From assembly GCA_003576905.1 (NCBI GenBank), contig QEVG01000005.1, forward strand, positions 62,001 to 126,000: DNA of 64,000 bases. The letters run 5' to 3'. A model generated the notes under the pieces. It worked only from the letters and a program-made list of their open reading frames with translations, was not told the origin of the DNA and ran no database searches. The stretch is from Planctomycetota bacterium (lineage in GTDB: Bacteria; Planctomycetota; Phycisphaerae; UBA1845; UTPLA1). Positions 30,811 to 39,103 of the stretch are shown in pieces (the first letter of the stretch is position 1; each line of letters starts with the position of its first letter). Both the position numbers and the translations under genes were made by a program.

Positions 30811-31623
30811 ATGAGCAGAGAACCCGTCTCCATCATCGTTCCGACGTACAAGGAAGCCCTGAACATTCCGATTCTGACGCGCCGGCTGTTTGACGCGCTG
30901 GGCCGCGCGGGGATTCCCGGAGAGATGATCTTCGTTGACGACAACAGCCAGGATGGGTCGGAAAAGATCGTGGCGGAGTTGGCCGCAGAGTTTCCCGTGC
31001 GCATCATCGTACGCACGAACGAGCGCGGGCTTTCGTCGGCGGTTGTTCGAGGATTCCGGGAGGCGAAGCACGACATTCTGCTCTGCATGGACGCGGACCT
31101 CTCGCACCCGCCGGAGTCCGTGCCGGATGTCATCGCCCCGATCGCCGAGAACCGGGCGGATTTCTGTGTGGGTTCGCGTTATGTCGCCGGCGGTCGAACA
31201 AAGGACGACTGGGGGTTCCTGCGCTGGCTCAATTCAATGGTGGCGACGCTGTTGGCCCGGCCCCTGACCCCTGTCAGGGACCCGATGGCGGGGTTCTTCT
31301 GCCTTCGCCGGGCGACGCTACAGGTCGCCGAGGCATCGGGATTGAGCCCGATCGGCTACAAGATCGCCCTGGAGGTGATGATCAAGTCGCGCTGCCGGCG
31401 GGTTGAAGAGATCCCCATCGAGTTTTCCGACCGGCTGCACGGCAAGAGCAAACTGACGTTCCGGCAACAGGTGGAATACCTCCAACACCTGGGGCGGCTT
31501 TACCGATTTCGGTACCCGGCGCTAGCGCCATTGCTGATCGCGGCGTTCCTTGGGGCTATGGCGGCGGCGGTTTGGTGGATGTTCCGTGGCAGCGCCGACC
31601 TCGCCACGCCCGCCGGGCCGTAG
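30811..31623 (+). CDS. Polyprenyl-phosphate glycosyltransferase (DPM1-like, GT2)
   Basis: 270 residues. GT-A fold: SIIVPTYKEALN, IFVDDNSQDGS, MDADLSHPPE (metal-binding D-x-D), GSRYVAGG, and an acceptor loop near KLTFRQQVEYL, as in dolichol-phosphate mannose synthase. One C-terminal hydrophobic helix (about 235-258) anchors it in the membrane. It would make a lipid-linked sugar usable by the GT-C enzymes in this window (TMTC-like and GT39-like proteins). A TACAAT box at 30797-30802 is only eight bases upstream of the ATG, so the mRNA may be nearly leaderless. Confidence 0.85.
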   Translation: MSREPVSIIVPTYKEALNIPILTRRLFDALGRAGIPGEMIFVDDNSQDGSEKIVAELAAEFPVRIIVRTNERGLSSAVVRGFREAKHDILLCMDADLSHPPESVPDVIAPIAENRADFCVGSRYVAGGRTKDDWGFLRWLNSMVATLLARPLTPVRDPMAGFFCLRRATLQVAEASGLSPIGYKIALEVMIKSRCRRVEEIPIEFSDRLHGKSKLTFRQQVEYLQHLGRLYRFRYPALAPLLIAAFLGAMAAAVWWMFRGSADLATPAGP

Positions 31624-32095
31624 TCTTCGAAGGGTGCGGTTGCCGGCGGCCGAGGCGGGGCTGTGAAGCGTTCAGCGGGGAAAAAGCCGGGCATCCAGCG
31701 ACGAAATCTAACACGCACGACGGGGCGGCTTAAAACATCGTAACTAATTTATTATGAACAGGTTATGCTCACAGGCCGCCGCGCGTTGGTGGACCGGGAG
31801 GTCCGATCATTTTTAACTTGAATACCCCCCTTCGCCCGATATCCTTACTGACGGCCAGGGCTTCGGCGCCCCGCGTGTTTCCCCCCAGCACGCACCCGAA
31901 CCCTGGCCATTTTTCTGCGCAGGGATTTGCCGGCCTGGACCAACGCATTGTAGCGCCCGCGTTTGTCGGTACGCTTCATACGATTCATACAAACCGCAGG
32001 TTTTATCGTTTGATTCTCATGAAGCCGGTCGCGGCGGCTGGTCGGAGTGGCAGTTCGCTTCTATGCTAAGGGGTCTACAGGGAGAAACAGCCTCA
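31624..32095. other. Intergenic region, A/T-rich, one candidate promoter
   Basis: About 470 bp with no gene seen. It includes an A/T-rich stretch around 31735-31760, a small hairpin GGACC-GGGA-GGTCC at about 31793-31806, and TTGAAT (31818-31823), 16 bp, TATCCT (31840-31845) on the plus strand. If that promoter serves the next gene, its leader would be about 240 nt. Confidence 0.4.
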
Positions 32096-33139
32096 ATGAG
32101 CGCTACCGCCAGCCGCCCGGCCTCGGGCGAAAGCCGACCGAATCTCCGCCCCCGCCCCGATTTTCTGGAGTCGCTGCGAGCCGTGAAATCTCCGCTGATC
32201 GCGGGGCACGTCACGCCGGACGCGGACTGCCTGGGATCGACGTTTGGTCTGGCAATGGCGATGCGCGAGTACGGTATCGACGCGCGCGTCGGGCTGCCCC
32301 CGGGCTGCGTGGCGAACAAGATCGCGTTCATGCTGGACCTGGGGGCGGACGTGCCACGGGTGATGGAGTGGGATCCGTCGGGCCCGCAGGATTCGATCAT
32401 CGTGATCGATACGGCGGCCGAGAAGCGGATCAACCTTCAGCCGCCTCCGCCGCTGGCCGGGCCCGTCCCCAGCTTCAACATCGATCACCACATCACGAAT
32501 ACGGACTTCGGGGCGAACAACTGGGTCGATCCACACGCGTCGAGCAGTTGCGAAATGATCGCGGTGCTGCTCGACAGCCTCGGCTGGCAGGCGTCATCGC
32601 GCGTGGCCTCGCTGCTCTATGCGGGGATATACGGCGACACGGGCGGGTTCTCGCTCCCGTGCACGAGCGCCGAGTCGCTGCGTGTCGCCGCGGAGCTGGT
32701 GCGCGGAGGCGCCGACGTGGCCCACATCGGCGAACAGCTTTGCCGGTCGCAGAACCGCAGCGATTTCGAGCTGCTTCGGCGCGTCTATGACCACACGACG
32801 GTCGTGGCCGACGGCCGCATCGCCTACAGCCACCTGTCGTACAGGGACATCACGGACGCCGGGTGCCGGGCTGATGACATTGACGACCAGGTGTCCATTC
32901 CACGGGCCTTGAAGGGTGTCGTGCTGGCGATGCTCTTCTCCGAGGGCGAGCCGGGCGTGATCCGCGTGAACCTGCGCGGCGAGGGCCGGGTGACGGTGGT
33001 GGAGCTTGCCCAGAAATTCGGCGGGGGAGGCCATTCCCAGTCGGCGGGCGTAAAGATGAAGAACAAGTCGATGGATCAGGCCATCGCCGAGGTCGTCGCC
33101 GCGGCGACGGAGCATCTCAGGAACTCAGGCGTTCTCTGA
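32096..33139 (+). CDS. nrnA: DHH-family nanoRNase/pAp phosphatase (NrnA-like)
   Basis: 347 residues. DHH motifs in order: GHVTPDADCLGS (H-x-x-P-D-x-D), IVIDTA, FNIDHHITN (the DHH signature), DTGGF. The DHHA1 domain ends with FGGGGHSQSAG. NrnA degrades 2-5-nucleotide RNA oligomers and removes the 3' phosphate from pAp. GGGAGAAAC is about ten bases upstream of ATG 32096. The polar N-terminal 25 residues are not conserved and may be disordered. Convergent with the AMP nucleosidase gene. Confidence 0.9.
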   Translation: MSATASRPASGESRPNLRPRPDFLESLRAVKSPLIAGHVTPDADCLGSTFGLAMAMREYGIDARVGLPPGCVANKIAFMLDLGADVPRVMEWDPSGPQDSIIVIDTAAEKRINLQPPPPLAGPVPSFNIDHHITNTDFGANNWVDPHASSSCEMIAVLLDSLGWQASSRVASLLYAGIYGDTGGFSLPCTSAESLRVAAELVRGGADVAHIGEQLCRSQNRSDFELLRRVYDHTTVVADGRIAYSHLSYRDITDAGCRADDIDDQVSIPRALKGVVLAMLFSEGEPGVIRVNLRGEGRVTVVELAQKFGGGGHSQSAGVKMKNKSMDQAIAEVVAAATEHLRNSGVL

Positions 33140-33166
33140 GCCGCGCGCTGCCGGGGGAGACCGGGA

Positions 33167-33976
33167 CTAATACTTGAAATGCCGGATCGGCTCGCCCTGG
33201 CGGTCGATGTGCGTCATGGCATCGATGCCGATCTGAAGGTGCAGTTCACTCCATTTGCGCGTCACCATGGCATCGCTTTCCTCCGTCTTGATGCCGTCCG
33301 GCGTAATGGGGACATCGGAAACCAGCAGCAGGGCTCCGCGCGAGATCTCATTCTTGTGCCCCACGATGAAAATGGTGGCCGTCTCCATGTCGATGCCGAT
33401 GGCGGTTACTTCGCGCAGACGCTGCTGAAACGCCTCGTCGTGCTCCCACACGCGCCGGTTGGTCGTGTAGATGACGCCGGTGCGGTAATCCAGCCCGCAC
33501 GCCACGATCCTTTCCGAAACGAATTTGTGCAGTTTGAAGGACGGCAGGGCGGGAACTTCCGGCGGGAAATAGTCGTCCGAGGTTCCTTCGCCGCGAATGG
33601 CCGCGATTGGCAGGATGAAATGGCCGATCTCGGTCGTGTGCTTGAGCCCGCCGCACTTGCCGAGGAACAGCACGCCCTTGGGCGCGCGGGCGGTCAACAG
33701 GTCCATGATGATCGCCGCGTTGGGCGAGCCGATGCCGAAGTTGACGATGGTCAGCCCGTCGCCGTTGGTGCTGGCCTGCATGGGCCGCCCTTCGCCGCAG
33801 ATGTCGCACGCGAACTGCTCTGCGAACTTGACGACGTAGTGCGAGAAGTTGGTCAGCAGAATGTAATCGCCGAACCGGTTGATCGGCATGCCGGTGTAGC
33901 GCGGCAGCCAGTTCCGGGCAATGTCGAGCTTGGTGGGCAAAGGACGCACACTCCGTCTCCGGGCCTGATCCATCAT
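33167..33976 (-). CDS. amn: AMP nucleosidase, short form
   Basis: 269 residues from ATG 33976 (an adjacent ATG at 33973 is equivalent). WLPRYTG near residue 24, then NFGIGSPNAAIIMDLL, LFLGKCGGLKHTTEIG, RGEGTSDDYFPPEVPALPSF, GVIYTTNRRVWEHDE and IDMETATIF, as in the short AMP nucleosidases of Bacteroidetes and related groups. It splits AMP into adenine and ribose 5-phosphate and helps set the AMP pool; E. coli Amn has an extra N-terminal domain that is absent here. The reading frame continues upstream of the chosen start but that part lacks coding character. Confidence 0.9.
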   Translation of the reverse strand: MMDQARRRSVRPLPTKLDIARNWLPRYTGMPINRFGDYILLTNFSHYVVKFAEQFACDICGEGRPMQASTNGDGLTIVNFGIGSPNAAIIMDLLTARAPKGVLFLGKCGGLKHTTEIGHFILPIAAIRGEGTSDDYFPPEVPALPSFKLHKFVSERIVACGLDYRTGVIYTTNRRVWEHDEAFQQRLREVTAIGIDMETATIFIVGHKNEISRGALLLVSDVPITPDGIKTEESDAMVTRKWSELHLQIGIDAMTHIDRQGEPIRHFKY

Positions 33977-34469
33977 ACCCGATCCGGGTGCGGCGAGGGC
34001 AGGGCGGCAAGCGGTGGCAGAGGTTTCCGGGCGCGCAGGGACAGCCCCCGCGCCATGGGCGGACGCGGGGGCCTGTGGGAACGGGTGCAAGAAACGGAGG
34101 ATGGATACGGGCCTGGCGGCCGGACGCCGGGCGGCGCGTCGCGCGGCCGCGGCATGTACGGTGTCGTCCGGCTGCGCCGGGGTCGTCATTCCGTTCCGGC
34201 CGGATCGGAGTTGGACGCGTCGCCGGGGCCGGGGTTGCCCCGGCGACGACGCCGTCCTCACCGACCCGATCGGCAATTGCTCGAATGAAGTCGCTCGGTT
34301 TCGGTTGCCCTGTCCGGCCCGCGTTGTGCCAGATGCGGGCCGCGGACGGGAGCGGCGGTTCGTTCGTCTTCCGTGCCGAGTCAATCTCGGCCTCATCAAA
34401 CAGGGAGAGCGCCGTTCGAGGGGGATTCCGGCGAGCGAAAATCGAAAAAAAGCTCGCCGCGCGACCTGG
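33977..34469. other. GC-rich spacer with one strong hairpin
   Basis: About 490 bp between amn and the sigma-factor gene. No gene is supported. An 11-bp perfect inverted repeat, CGTCGCCGGGG (34218-34228) and CCCCGGCGACG (34238-34248), separated by nine bases, could end transcription of the sigma-factor gene, but it has no T run. Confidence 0.45.
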
Positions 34470-35120
34470 TTAGTCGTGGCTGCTGAGAAACCGCGAGGCG
34501 CTGCGCATGCACTCCGCGAGGCGCTCGACGGCGCGCGAGACAAGCCTTCGGACCGCGTCTTCCGAGCGGCCCATGTCGGACGCCACGGCGCCGAGCGGCT
34601 CCTGGTCGAGGTGCACGCGCTGGACGGCGATGCGCCAATCATCGGGCAGCTTGGCGATGCACGTCATCAGGGCGTTGACGGCGTCTTCGCGGCGCAGCGC
34701 GCGGCTTGGTGTGGCGGTGTCGCGAAGGTGGCTGGCGAGGAACGATTCGTGACGCGACACCGAGCGGGGCGATCCCTGAATCTCGCGCGCGACATCGCGC
34801 TTCTTGCGCCGCAGTGCCCGCACGCGGTCGATGAAGCGGTGCTCGATGAGGCGCGTCGCCCAGCGGTAGAAGGAGTCCTCGTTTTCCGCCTTGAACCTGG
34901 CGATGCCGGTGAAGATGTCGATGTACGCGTCCTGAAGGATGTCGTCGGGGTCGATGACACCTTGCCAGTCCGGCCCGATCTTCCGCCGGGCAAAGCCCCA
35001 GAGCCGCCCGCGATGAGCCCAGATCAGTGTTTCGAGGGCGGCAATATCCCCCTCGGCGGCGCTGCGACAAAGGGCGAGCACGTCGATGGGCTGATCCGGC
35101 GGCGTTTCTTCGGCCCGCAT
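34470..35120 (-). CDS. ECF-like RNA polymerase sigma factor
   Basis: 216 residues. Region 2 (DDILQDAYIDIFTGIARFKAENEDSFYRWATRLIEHRFIDRVRALRRKK, about 58-108) and region 4 (LGAVASDMGRSEDAVRRLVSRAVERL, about 174-200) are clear, separated by a variable linker. No anti-sigma factor gene is adjacent. It belongs to the planctomycete ECF type often found next to Ser/Thr kinases, and here a PknB-like kinase starts 66 bp away in the opposite direction. The kinase may replace an anti-sigma factor in control, which is an inference from the arrangement. Confidence 0.88.
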   Translation of the reverse strand: MRAEETPPDQPIDVLALCRSAAEGDIAALETLIWAHRGRLWGFARRKIGPDWQGVIDPDDILQDAYIDIFTGIARFKAENEDSFYRWATRLIEHRFIDRVRALRRKKRDVAREIQGSPRSVSRHESFLASHLRDTATPSRALRREDAVNALMTCIAKLPDDWRIAVQRVHLDQEPLGAVASDMGRSEDAVRRLVSRAVERLAECMRSASRFLSSHD

Positions 35121-35186
35121 GACGCAGTATCATACCCGATAACGACGGGTCGTGACCATTTCGCCGCACGCACATCGGAAAGGTCG

Positions 35187-37307
35187 ATGAAGCCCTCATC
35201 CGAGGAGTTGGTCAATCGAATCGTGGCCCGGTTCCTCGAGCGCCGGTCGGGGGCGCCACGGACCCAGATTGACGACGTGCTGAAGGAGTTTCCGTCGCTG
35301 GAAAACGTCCGCGAGATTCGCGAGGCGTCGCTGCACCGCATCGCGGAGCGACGGCGCGCGACGCTCACCGGCCCGGCCGCCAGCGCATGCGAGCGTCGAG
35401 AAGCGTCGCCGGCAACGGACGAATTGCCCGAACTGGATGGATACCACATCATTGACTGCATCGGCCGCGGGGGCATGGGCAGCGTCTTTGAGGCGTATCA
35501 GCAGTCAACCGGCCGGCGCGTGGCCGTCAAGTTCATGCTCGCGCCGCTGATGGCGTCGGAGACGCTGCGGCGGCGGTTCGAGCGCGAAGTCGAACTCGTC
35601 GCCCGGCTTCAACATCCCAACATCGTGAGCGTGCTGGACTCGGGCATCCAGGCCGGACGGTACTTTTTTGTCATGGAGTATGTCGACGGGCGGACGCTCG
35701 ATGCGGCGCTGGGTCCGGGGGTGTGCGACATCCCCTCGGCCCTGCGCATGATTCGCCAGGTGGCGCATGCCGTCGATTACGCCCATCAGCGCGGCGTGCT
35801 CCACCGCGACCTGAAGCCCTCGAACATTCTGATTGATTCGCACATGCAGCCGCACCTGCTCGACTTCGGCCTTGCCAAGGCACTCGACGACAGCCTCTCG
35901 GGCGGCGGCGAGGCGTCGATCTCGCGGCCGGGCGACCTCGTCGGAACGCTCGGCTACATGTCGCCGGAGCAGTCGCGCGGAGTGGCGGCGGACGTAAGCG
36001 TGCGCAGCGACGTGTATTCACTTGGGGCGATTGCCTACGAATTGGTCACCGGCCGCCTGCCGGTGGGCATCGACGGGCCGCTGGTGGACGTGCTCAATCG
36101 CATCAGCGCTCGCGAGCCGCAGCGGGCCTCGGCGGTGCGGCGGCAGTGCGACGCCGACCTGGACGCCATCCTGCTGAAGGCCCTGTCCAAGTCGCCGGAG
36201 CATCGTTACGCGACGGCGGGCGAGTTCGCGGACGACCTGGAGCGCTACCTTGCGCATCGGCCGATCGTCGCGCGGCGCATCGGCGCGGCGGCCCGCGCCT
36301 GGAGGTGGGTGCGGCGTCATCGGGCCGTTTCGGCAATCTCCGCCGCTGCGCTCATCGTCATCGTATCGACGGTCGCGGTGTCCTTTGTGCGTATTAGCTC
36401 GGCGCGCTATCGGGCCGAGGCGATCAACGCAATGATGCGCAAGCTCTTCGCGCAGGTCGATCCCGATGCCGCCGGCGGACAGGAAATCACGGTGCGGAAC
36501 TACCTCGACCAGGTCGCGTCCTGGCTCGAGAGCGAAAAGGGAAACCCCCCGGATGTCGAGGCGGAAGTGCGCGAAACGCTGGGGACGATGTATCTGAAGT
36601 TGGGTCAGGCCGAGTCGGCAAAGAAGGCCGAGGAGCAGTTTCGTGTCGCTCTTGAACTGCACACGGCCGAATCGCCGGAGGGGGCCGGGGTCGCGCGGGC
36701 GACGATGTGGCTTGGCGCGGCCTGGTGGAACGAGCGGCGCTTTGGAGAGGCCGAGGCCCAGTATCGCCGCGCGCTGGACATGCGTTTGCGGCTTTTTCCG
36801 GAGGAGAGCATCGAGGTGGCCGAATGCCGACACCATCTCGCGGCTTGCCTCGACAGCATGGGCAGGCACCGCGAGGCCGAACCGCTCTTTCGCTCGGCCT
36901 TGGCGACGCGGACTCGACTCCTCGGCGACGATCACGAGGAGACGGCCAGCACGCGCATCTTTTACGGAATCTGCCTTGAAAACTCCGGTCAATTCGAAGA
37001 GGCGATCGCCCAGACCGAGAGGTCGCTCGCGACGGTGGAGTCCATCTACGGCCCGATGCACTGGCGCGTGGTGCGCGCGGTGCGGCGACTGGCCCGCCTG
37101 CTCCAGAAAAAGGGCGATCTCGCCGGCGCGGAGGCGCACTGGCGTCGCGCGCTCGTGGGGTTTACCCGGCTCTACGGAGATCGACACGCGATGACCGAAA
37201 GCGCGCGACGCGAACTCGCCGTTGTCCAGGAGGCGTTGAACGCGAAGGGAAGTCTACCGGCGGACGGGGCGGCGGCGCACCAGCGCGCCGCAGGCGGTGA
37301 GAAGTAG
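35187..37307 (+). CDS. PknB-type Ser/Thr protein kinase with transmembrane helix and TPR domain
   Basis: 706 residues. ATG 35187 has GGAAAGG upstream. Residues 85-350 are the kinase: GRGGMGSVFEAY (P-loop, 93-104), AVKFM (Lys115), HRDLKPSN (catalytic Asp208), DFGLAKA (226-232), GYMSPEQSRG. A membrane helix lies near residues 390-412 (ISAAALIVIVSTVAVSFV). The rest (about 440-690) is tetratricopeptide repeats, predicted outside the cytoplasm. This is a typical planctomycete sensor kinase. It is divergent from an ECF sigma factor gene and its last 54 bases overlap the PEP-CTERM gene on the other strand. Confidence 0.93.
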   Translation: MKPSSEELVNRIVARFLERRSGAPRTQIDDVLKEFPSLENVREIREASLHRIAERRRATLTGPAASACERREASPATDELPELDGYHIIDCIGRGGMGSVFEAYQQSTGRRVAVKFMLAPLMASETLRRRFEREVELVARLQHPNIVSVLDSGIQAGRYFFVMEYVDGRTLDAALGPGVCDIPSALRMIRQVAHAVDYAHQRGVLHRDLKPSNILIDSHMQPHLLDFGLAKALDDSLSGGGEASISRPGDLVGTLGYMSPEQSRGVAADVSVRSDVYSLGAIAYELVTGRLPVGIDGPLVDVLNRISAREPQRASAVRRQCDADLDAILLKALSKSPEHRYATAGEFADDLERYLAHRPIVARRIGAAARAWRWVRRHRAVSAISAAALIVIVSTVAVSFVRISSARYRAEAINAMMRKLFAQVDPDAAGGQEITVRNYLDQVASWLESEKGNPPDVEAEVRETLGTMYLKLGQAESAKKAEEQFRVALELHTAESPEGAGVARATMWLGAAWWNERRFGEAEAQYRRALDMRLRLFPEESIEVAECRHHLAACLDSMGRHREAEPLFRSALATRTRLLGDDHEETASTRIFYGICLENSGQFEEAIAQTERSLATVESIYGPMHWRVVRAVRRLARLLQKKGDLAGAEAHWRRALVGFTRLYGDRHAMTESARRELAVVQEALNAKGSLPADGAAAHQRAAGGEK

Positions 37308-37946
37308 GAGCCCGCTGGCCGGTTCAGGAACGCCCACGACGCATTCCAGGCGGATGCTGTAATGCCCGATGTCGCCATCGCCGGTCCAGTCGATGATGGG
37401 CAGCGGCGCGCCCGGCCCGTCAGGGCCTGAAATCTCATCGGGAAGCACTTGGTTGAAGATCGGGCCGGCCATGCTCAGCGGATCGTTGTTGAAGCCGGTG
37501 ATGGCGAGATAGTAAAGACCCGCGCCCGGGAAGGGCTGCAGCGTGGCGTCCGTGGCCGGGAAGGTGATGAACGACTGCGGCACGCCGAGCGCCGCGTCGT
37601 CGTTTCCGAGCAGGCCCCGTCCGGTGCTGTCAAACAGCCAGAGCTGCGTGTTGAAGTCATTGATTCCGCCCGGCTGAACGTTCCAACTGGTGCTGGCGCT
37701 GAAAGGCCGACCGCACTCGTCTTGCGATTGGATGCGGATGAGATACATGTCTTCAAAGTCCGGCGATTCCGCACCGCGAAGCAGCGTGCCGGAGAGCGAG
37801 CCGTTGATAAACATGATCGAACCGCCCAATACGGTCTCGGCCGTCGCAGGTACCCTGCCGGCCGCGGCCTCCGGCCAGATGGGGCCGGCGACGGCAAACG
37901 ACGCGCATGATGCGGACACGATTATGTAGATGCCGATGCGAAACAT
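37254..37946 (-). CDS. PEP-CTERM sorted exported protein
   Basis: 230 residues. ATG 37946 has GGGAGGGAGAGG upstream. Signal peptide (about 1-21, ending FAVAG), then a beta-rich domain with FNTQLWLFDSTGRGLLGNDDA and LYYLAITGFNNDPLS, resembling the DVUA0089-like or pre-peptidase-type domain of many exported proteins. It ends VPEPASG, hydrophobic helix, RRRPVRR, the PEP-CTERM signal read by exosortase. No exosortase gene is in the window. A promoter lies about 60 bp upstream. The tail of the gene overlaps the end of the kinase gene. Confidence 0.85.
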   Translation of the reverse strand: MFRIGIYIIVSASCASFAVAGPIWPEAAAGRVPATAETVLGGSIMFINGSLSGTLLRGAESPDFEDMYLIRIQSQDECGRPFSASTSWNVQPGGINDFNTQLWLFDSTGRGLLGNDDAALGVPQSFITFPATDATLQPFPGAGLYYLAITGFNNDPLSMAGPIFNQVLPDEISGPDGPGAPLPIIDWTGDGDIGHYSIRLECVVGVPEPASGLLLLTACGALVRRRPVRR

Positions 37947-38008
37947 CGCCTCTCCCTCCCGGAACAGACGCGAACACCCTGGTGCCGGATTCAGATATGG
38001 CGGCATCC

Positions 38009-38038
38009 AGTATAGCGAATGGGGGGAAAGCGTTCCAA
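38009..38038 (-). promoter_or_regulatory. Promoter of the PEP-CTERM gene
   Basis: Minus strand: TTGGAA (38033-38038), 18 bp, TATACT (38009-38014), about 60 bp upstream of the start codon. It lies immediately downstream of the tRNA-Glu gene. Confidence 0.6.
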
Positions 38039-38067
38039 GCGTGGCCGCGGGAGAAGTGGCGAAAAAA

Positions 38068-38140
38068 CACCCCCAAGGGGATTCGAACCCCTGTCGCCGA
38101 CATGAAAAGCCGGTGTCCTAGTCCACTAGACGATGGGGGC
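38068..38140 (-). tRNA. tRNA-Glu (anticodon TTC)
   Basis: 73 nt with a full cloverleaf. Acceptor stem GCCCCCA with TGGGGGT (first pair G-U), D-arm TCTAGTGGACTAGGAC, anticodon stem CCGGC/GTCGG with loop TTTTCAT and anticodon TTC, T-arm GGGGTTCGAATCCCC, discriminator G. CCA is not encoded. Six T residues follow directly (38062-38067 on the other strand) and probably end the transcript. A promoter with TTGACA lies about 21-50 bp upstream. Confidence 0.97.
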
Positions 38141-38160
38141 GGCTCGCAAATCGCCGGGAG

Positions 38161-38189
38161 AGTATTAGGACGCCCTCGTCGGTTGTCAA
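38161..38189 (-). promoter_or_regulatory. Promoter of tRNA-Glu
   Basis: Minus strand: TTGACA (38184-38189), 17 bp, AATACT (38161-38166), 21 bp before the 5' end of the tRNA. Confidence 0.65.
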
Positions 38190-38239
38190 CACGGCCTCGG
38201 CCAGGCCGCGCCCCTCTCCCGTCGCCGGCGGCAGGACAC

Positions 38240-38431
38240 AAAAAAAGCGCTGCGCCAGACATCCCGTCGAGCGCAGCGCGTGTGCCGCAGTCGATTGGGC
38301 GCTCGACCGCGGCGGGGCATTGAAGGCAGGGCATGAAGCCCGGCCTTGCGGGGGGTACGTGGATACTGGACAACGGACCGCAATCGACTGGCGTCTCTGG
38401 GTGCCTTCACGGACGCCGTCCCCCCCGATTC
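38240..38431 (-). ncRNA. Candidate small RNA of about 190 nt, unknown family
   Basis: The minus strand has an intrinsic terminator (GCGCTGCGC 38247-38255 with GCGCAGCGC 38271-38279, then seven T residues, 38240-38246) that no known gene uses, because no minus-strand gene lies upstream until 39812. Before it lies a closed domain: CAGTCGATTG (38288-38297) pairs perfectly with CAATCGACTG (38381-38390), and inside it AAGGC-GGGC/GCCC-GCCTT forms a hairpin at about 38322-38346. A possible promoter is at 38438-38467. The length is like that of 6S RNA but I do not see its signature clearly enough to name it. No ORF with a ribosome-binding site. Confidence 0.5.
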
Positions 38432-38437
38432 CATTAG

Positions 38438-38467
38438 ACCTTACGCAGCCGATCGGAGCGGAGTCAA
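38438..38467 (-). promoter_or_regulatory. Possible promoter of the 190-nt RNA
   Basis: Minus strand: TTGACT (38462-38467), 18 bp, TAAGGT (38438-38443). Good -35, weak -10. Confidence 0.4.
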
Positions 38468-38706
38468 TTCGGGGCGGCGAATTCACCGGGGGTCCCAGAT
38501 TTCGGGGGTCGGCGGGCCAGTGCCTCGATCTTATCGGGTCGGCTGGCTGGGCATTGTTTGGCCAGACGGGGCCGGCTGCCTTGCCGGAAAGGCTACTGCC
38601 GGGGTCCGGCAATGCTCCGCTAACCCTGCGAATCCGCCCGTGTCTTATCGTGCATTGCCCGTGCGAAGCGTGTGGCGGAGCCGGGCCCGGCACGTGGAGG
38701 AGTCCC

Positions 38707-38925
38707 ATGAAAAGCGCACTGAAAAGACTGATCTGTTCGTTGATGATTCTGACCCTGCCGATGCTTTCGACAGGCTGTGACGTAGAGATTGACGATGACT
38801 TTTTTGAAGAGGGCTACCTGACCGAGGCGATCTACGCCACGGGTGACGCGATCTCTCAGATTATCGTGGTCAGCGGCGCCGTCTGGGGCCCGTGCTGCGG
38901 TCAGCCGTACCCCACGCCGCATTGA
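38707..38925 (+). CDS. Small acidic lipoprotein, unknown
   Basis: 72 residues. GGAGGAG five bases upstream fixes the start. The lipoprotein signal ends LSTGC (Cys24). The mature part is only 49 residues, strongly acidic just after the cysteine (DVEIDDDFFEEG), and ends with a CC pair (WGPCCGQPYPTPH). No family recognised. The long leader (about 38480-38706) contains several GC-rich inverted repeats. Confidence 0.65.
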   Translation: MKSALKRLICSLMILTLPMLSTGCDVEIDDDFFEEGYLTEAIYATGDAISQIIVVSGAVWGPCCGQPYPTPH

Positions 38926-39103
38926 CGGCGAAGCGAAAATCAGTGCGCCCCTCCTCTGGTCCCCCCGGCGTGCGGGGGGATCGAGGACCGGGCGCATGCC
39001 AGGCTCCTGTGCGGCCCCGGAATTGCGACGATTCCGGGGTCGTCCTGTTTTTGGGCCGCCCGGTGTTTGCGGATGCGCGGGCATTTCGGTGAAACTCCTT
39101 ACC

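Noticed and set aside
34014-35186. In-frame extension of the kinase gene upstream of 35187
   Set aside because: It lies antisense to the sigma-factor gene, its translation is Arg/Ala-rich without motifs, and the proper ribosome-binding site is at 35187.
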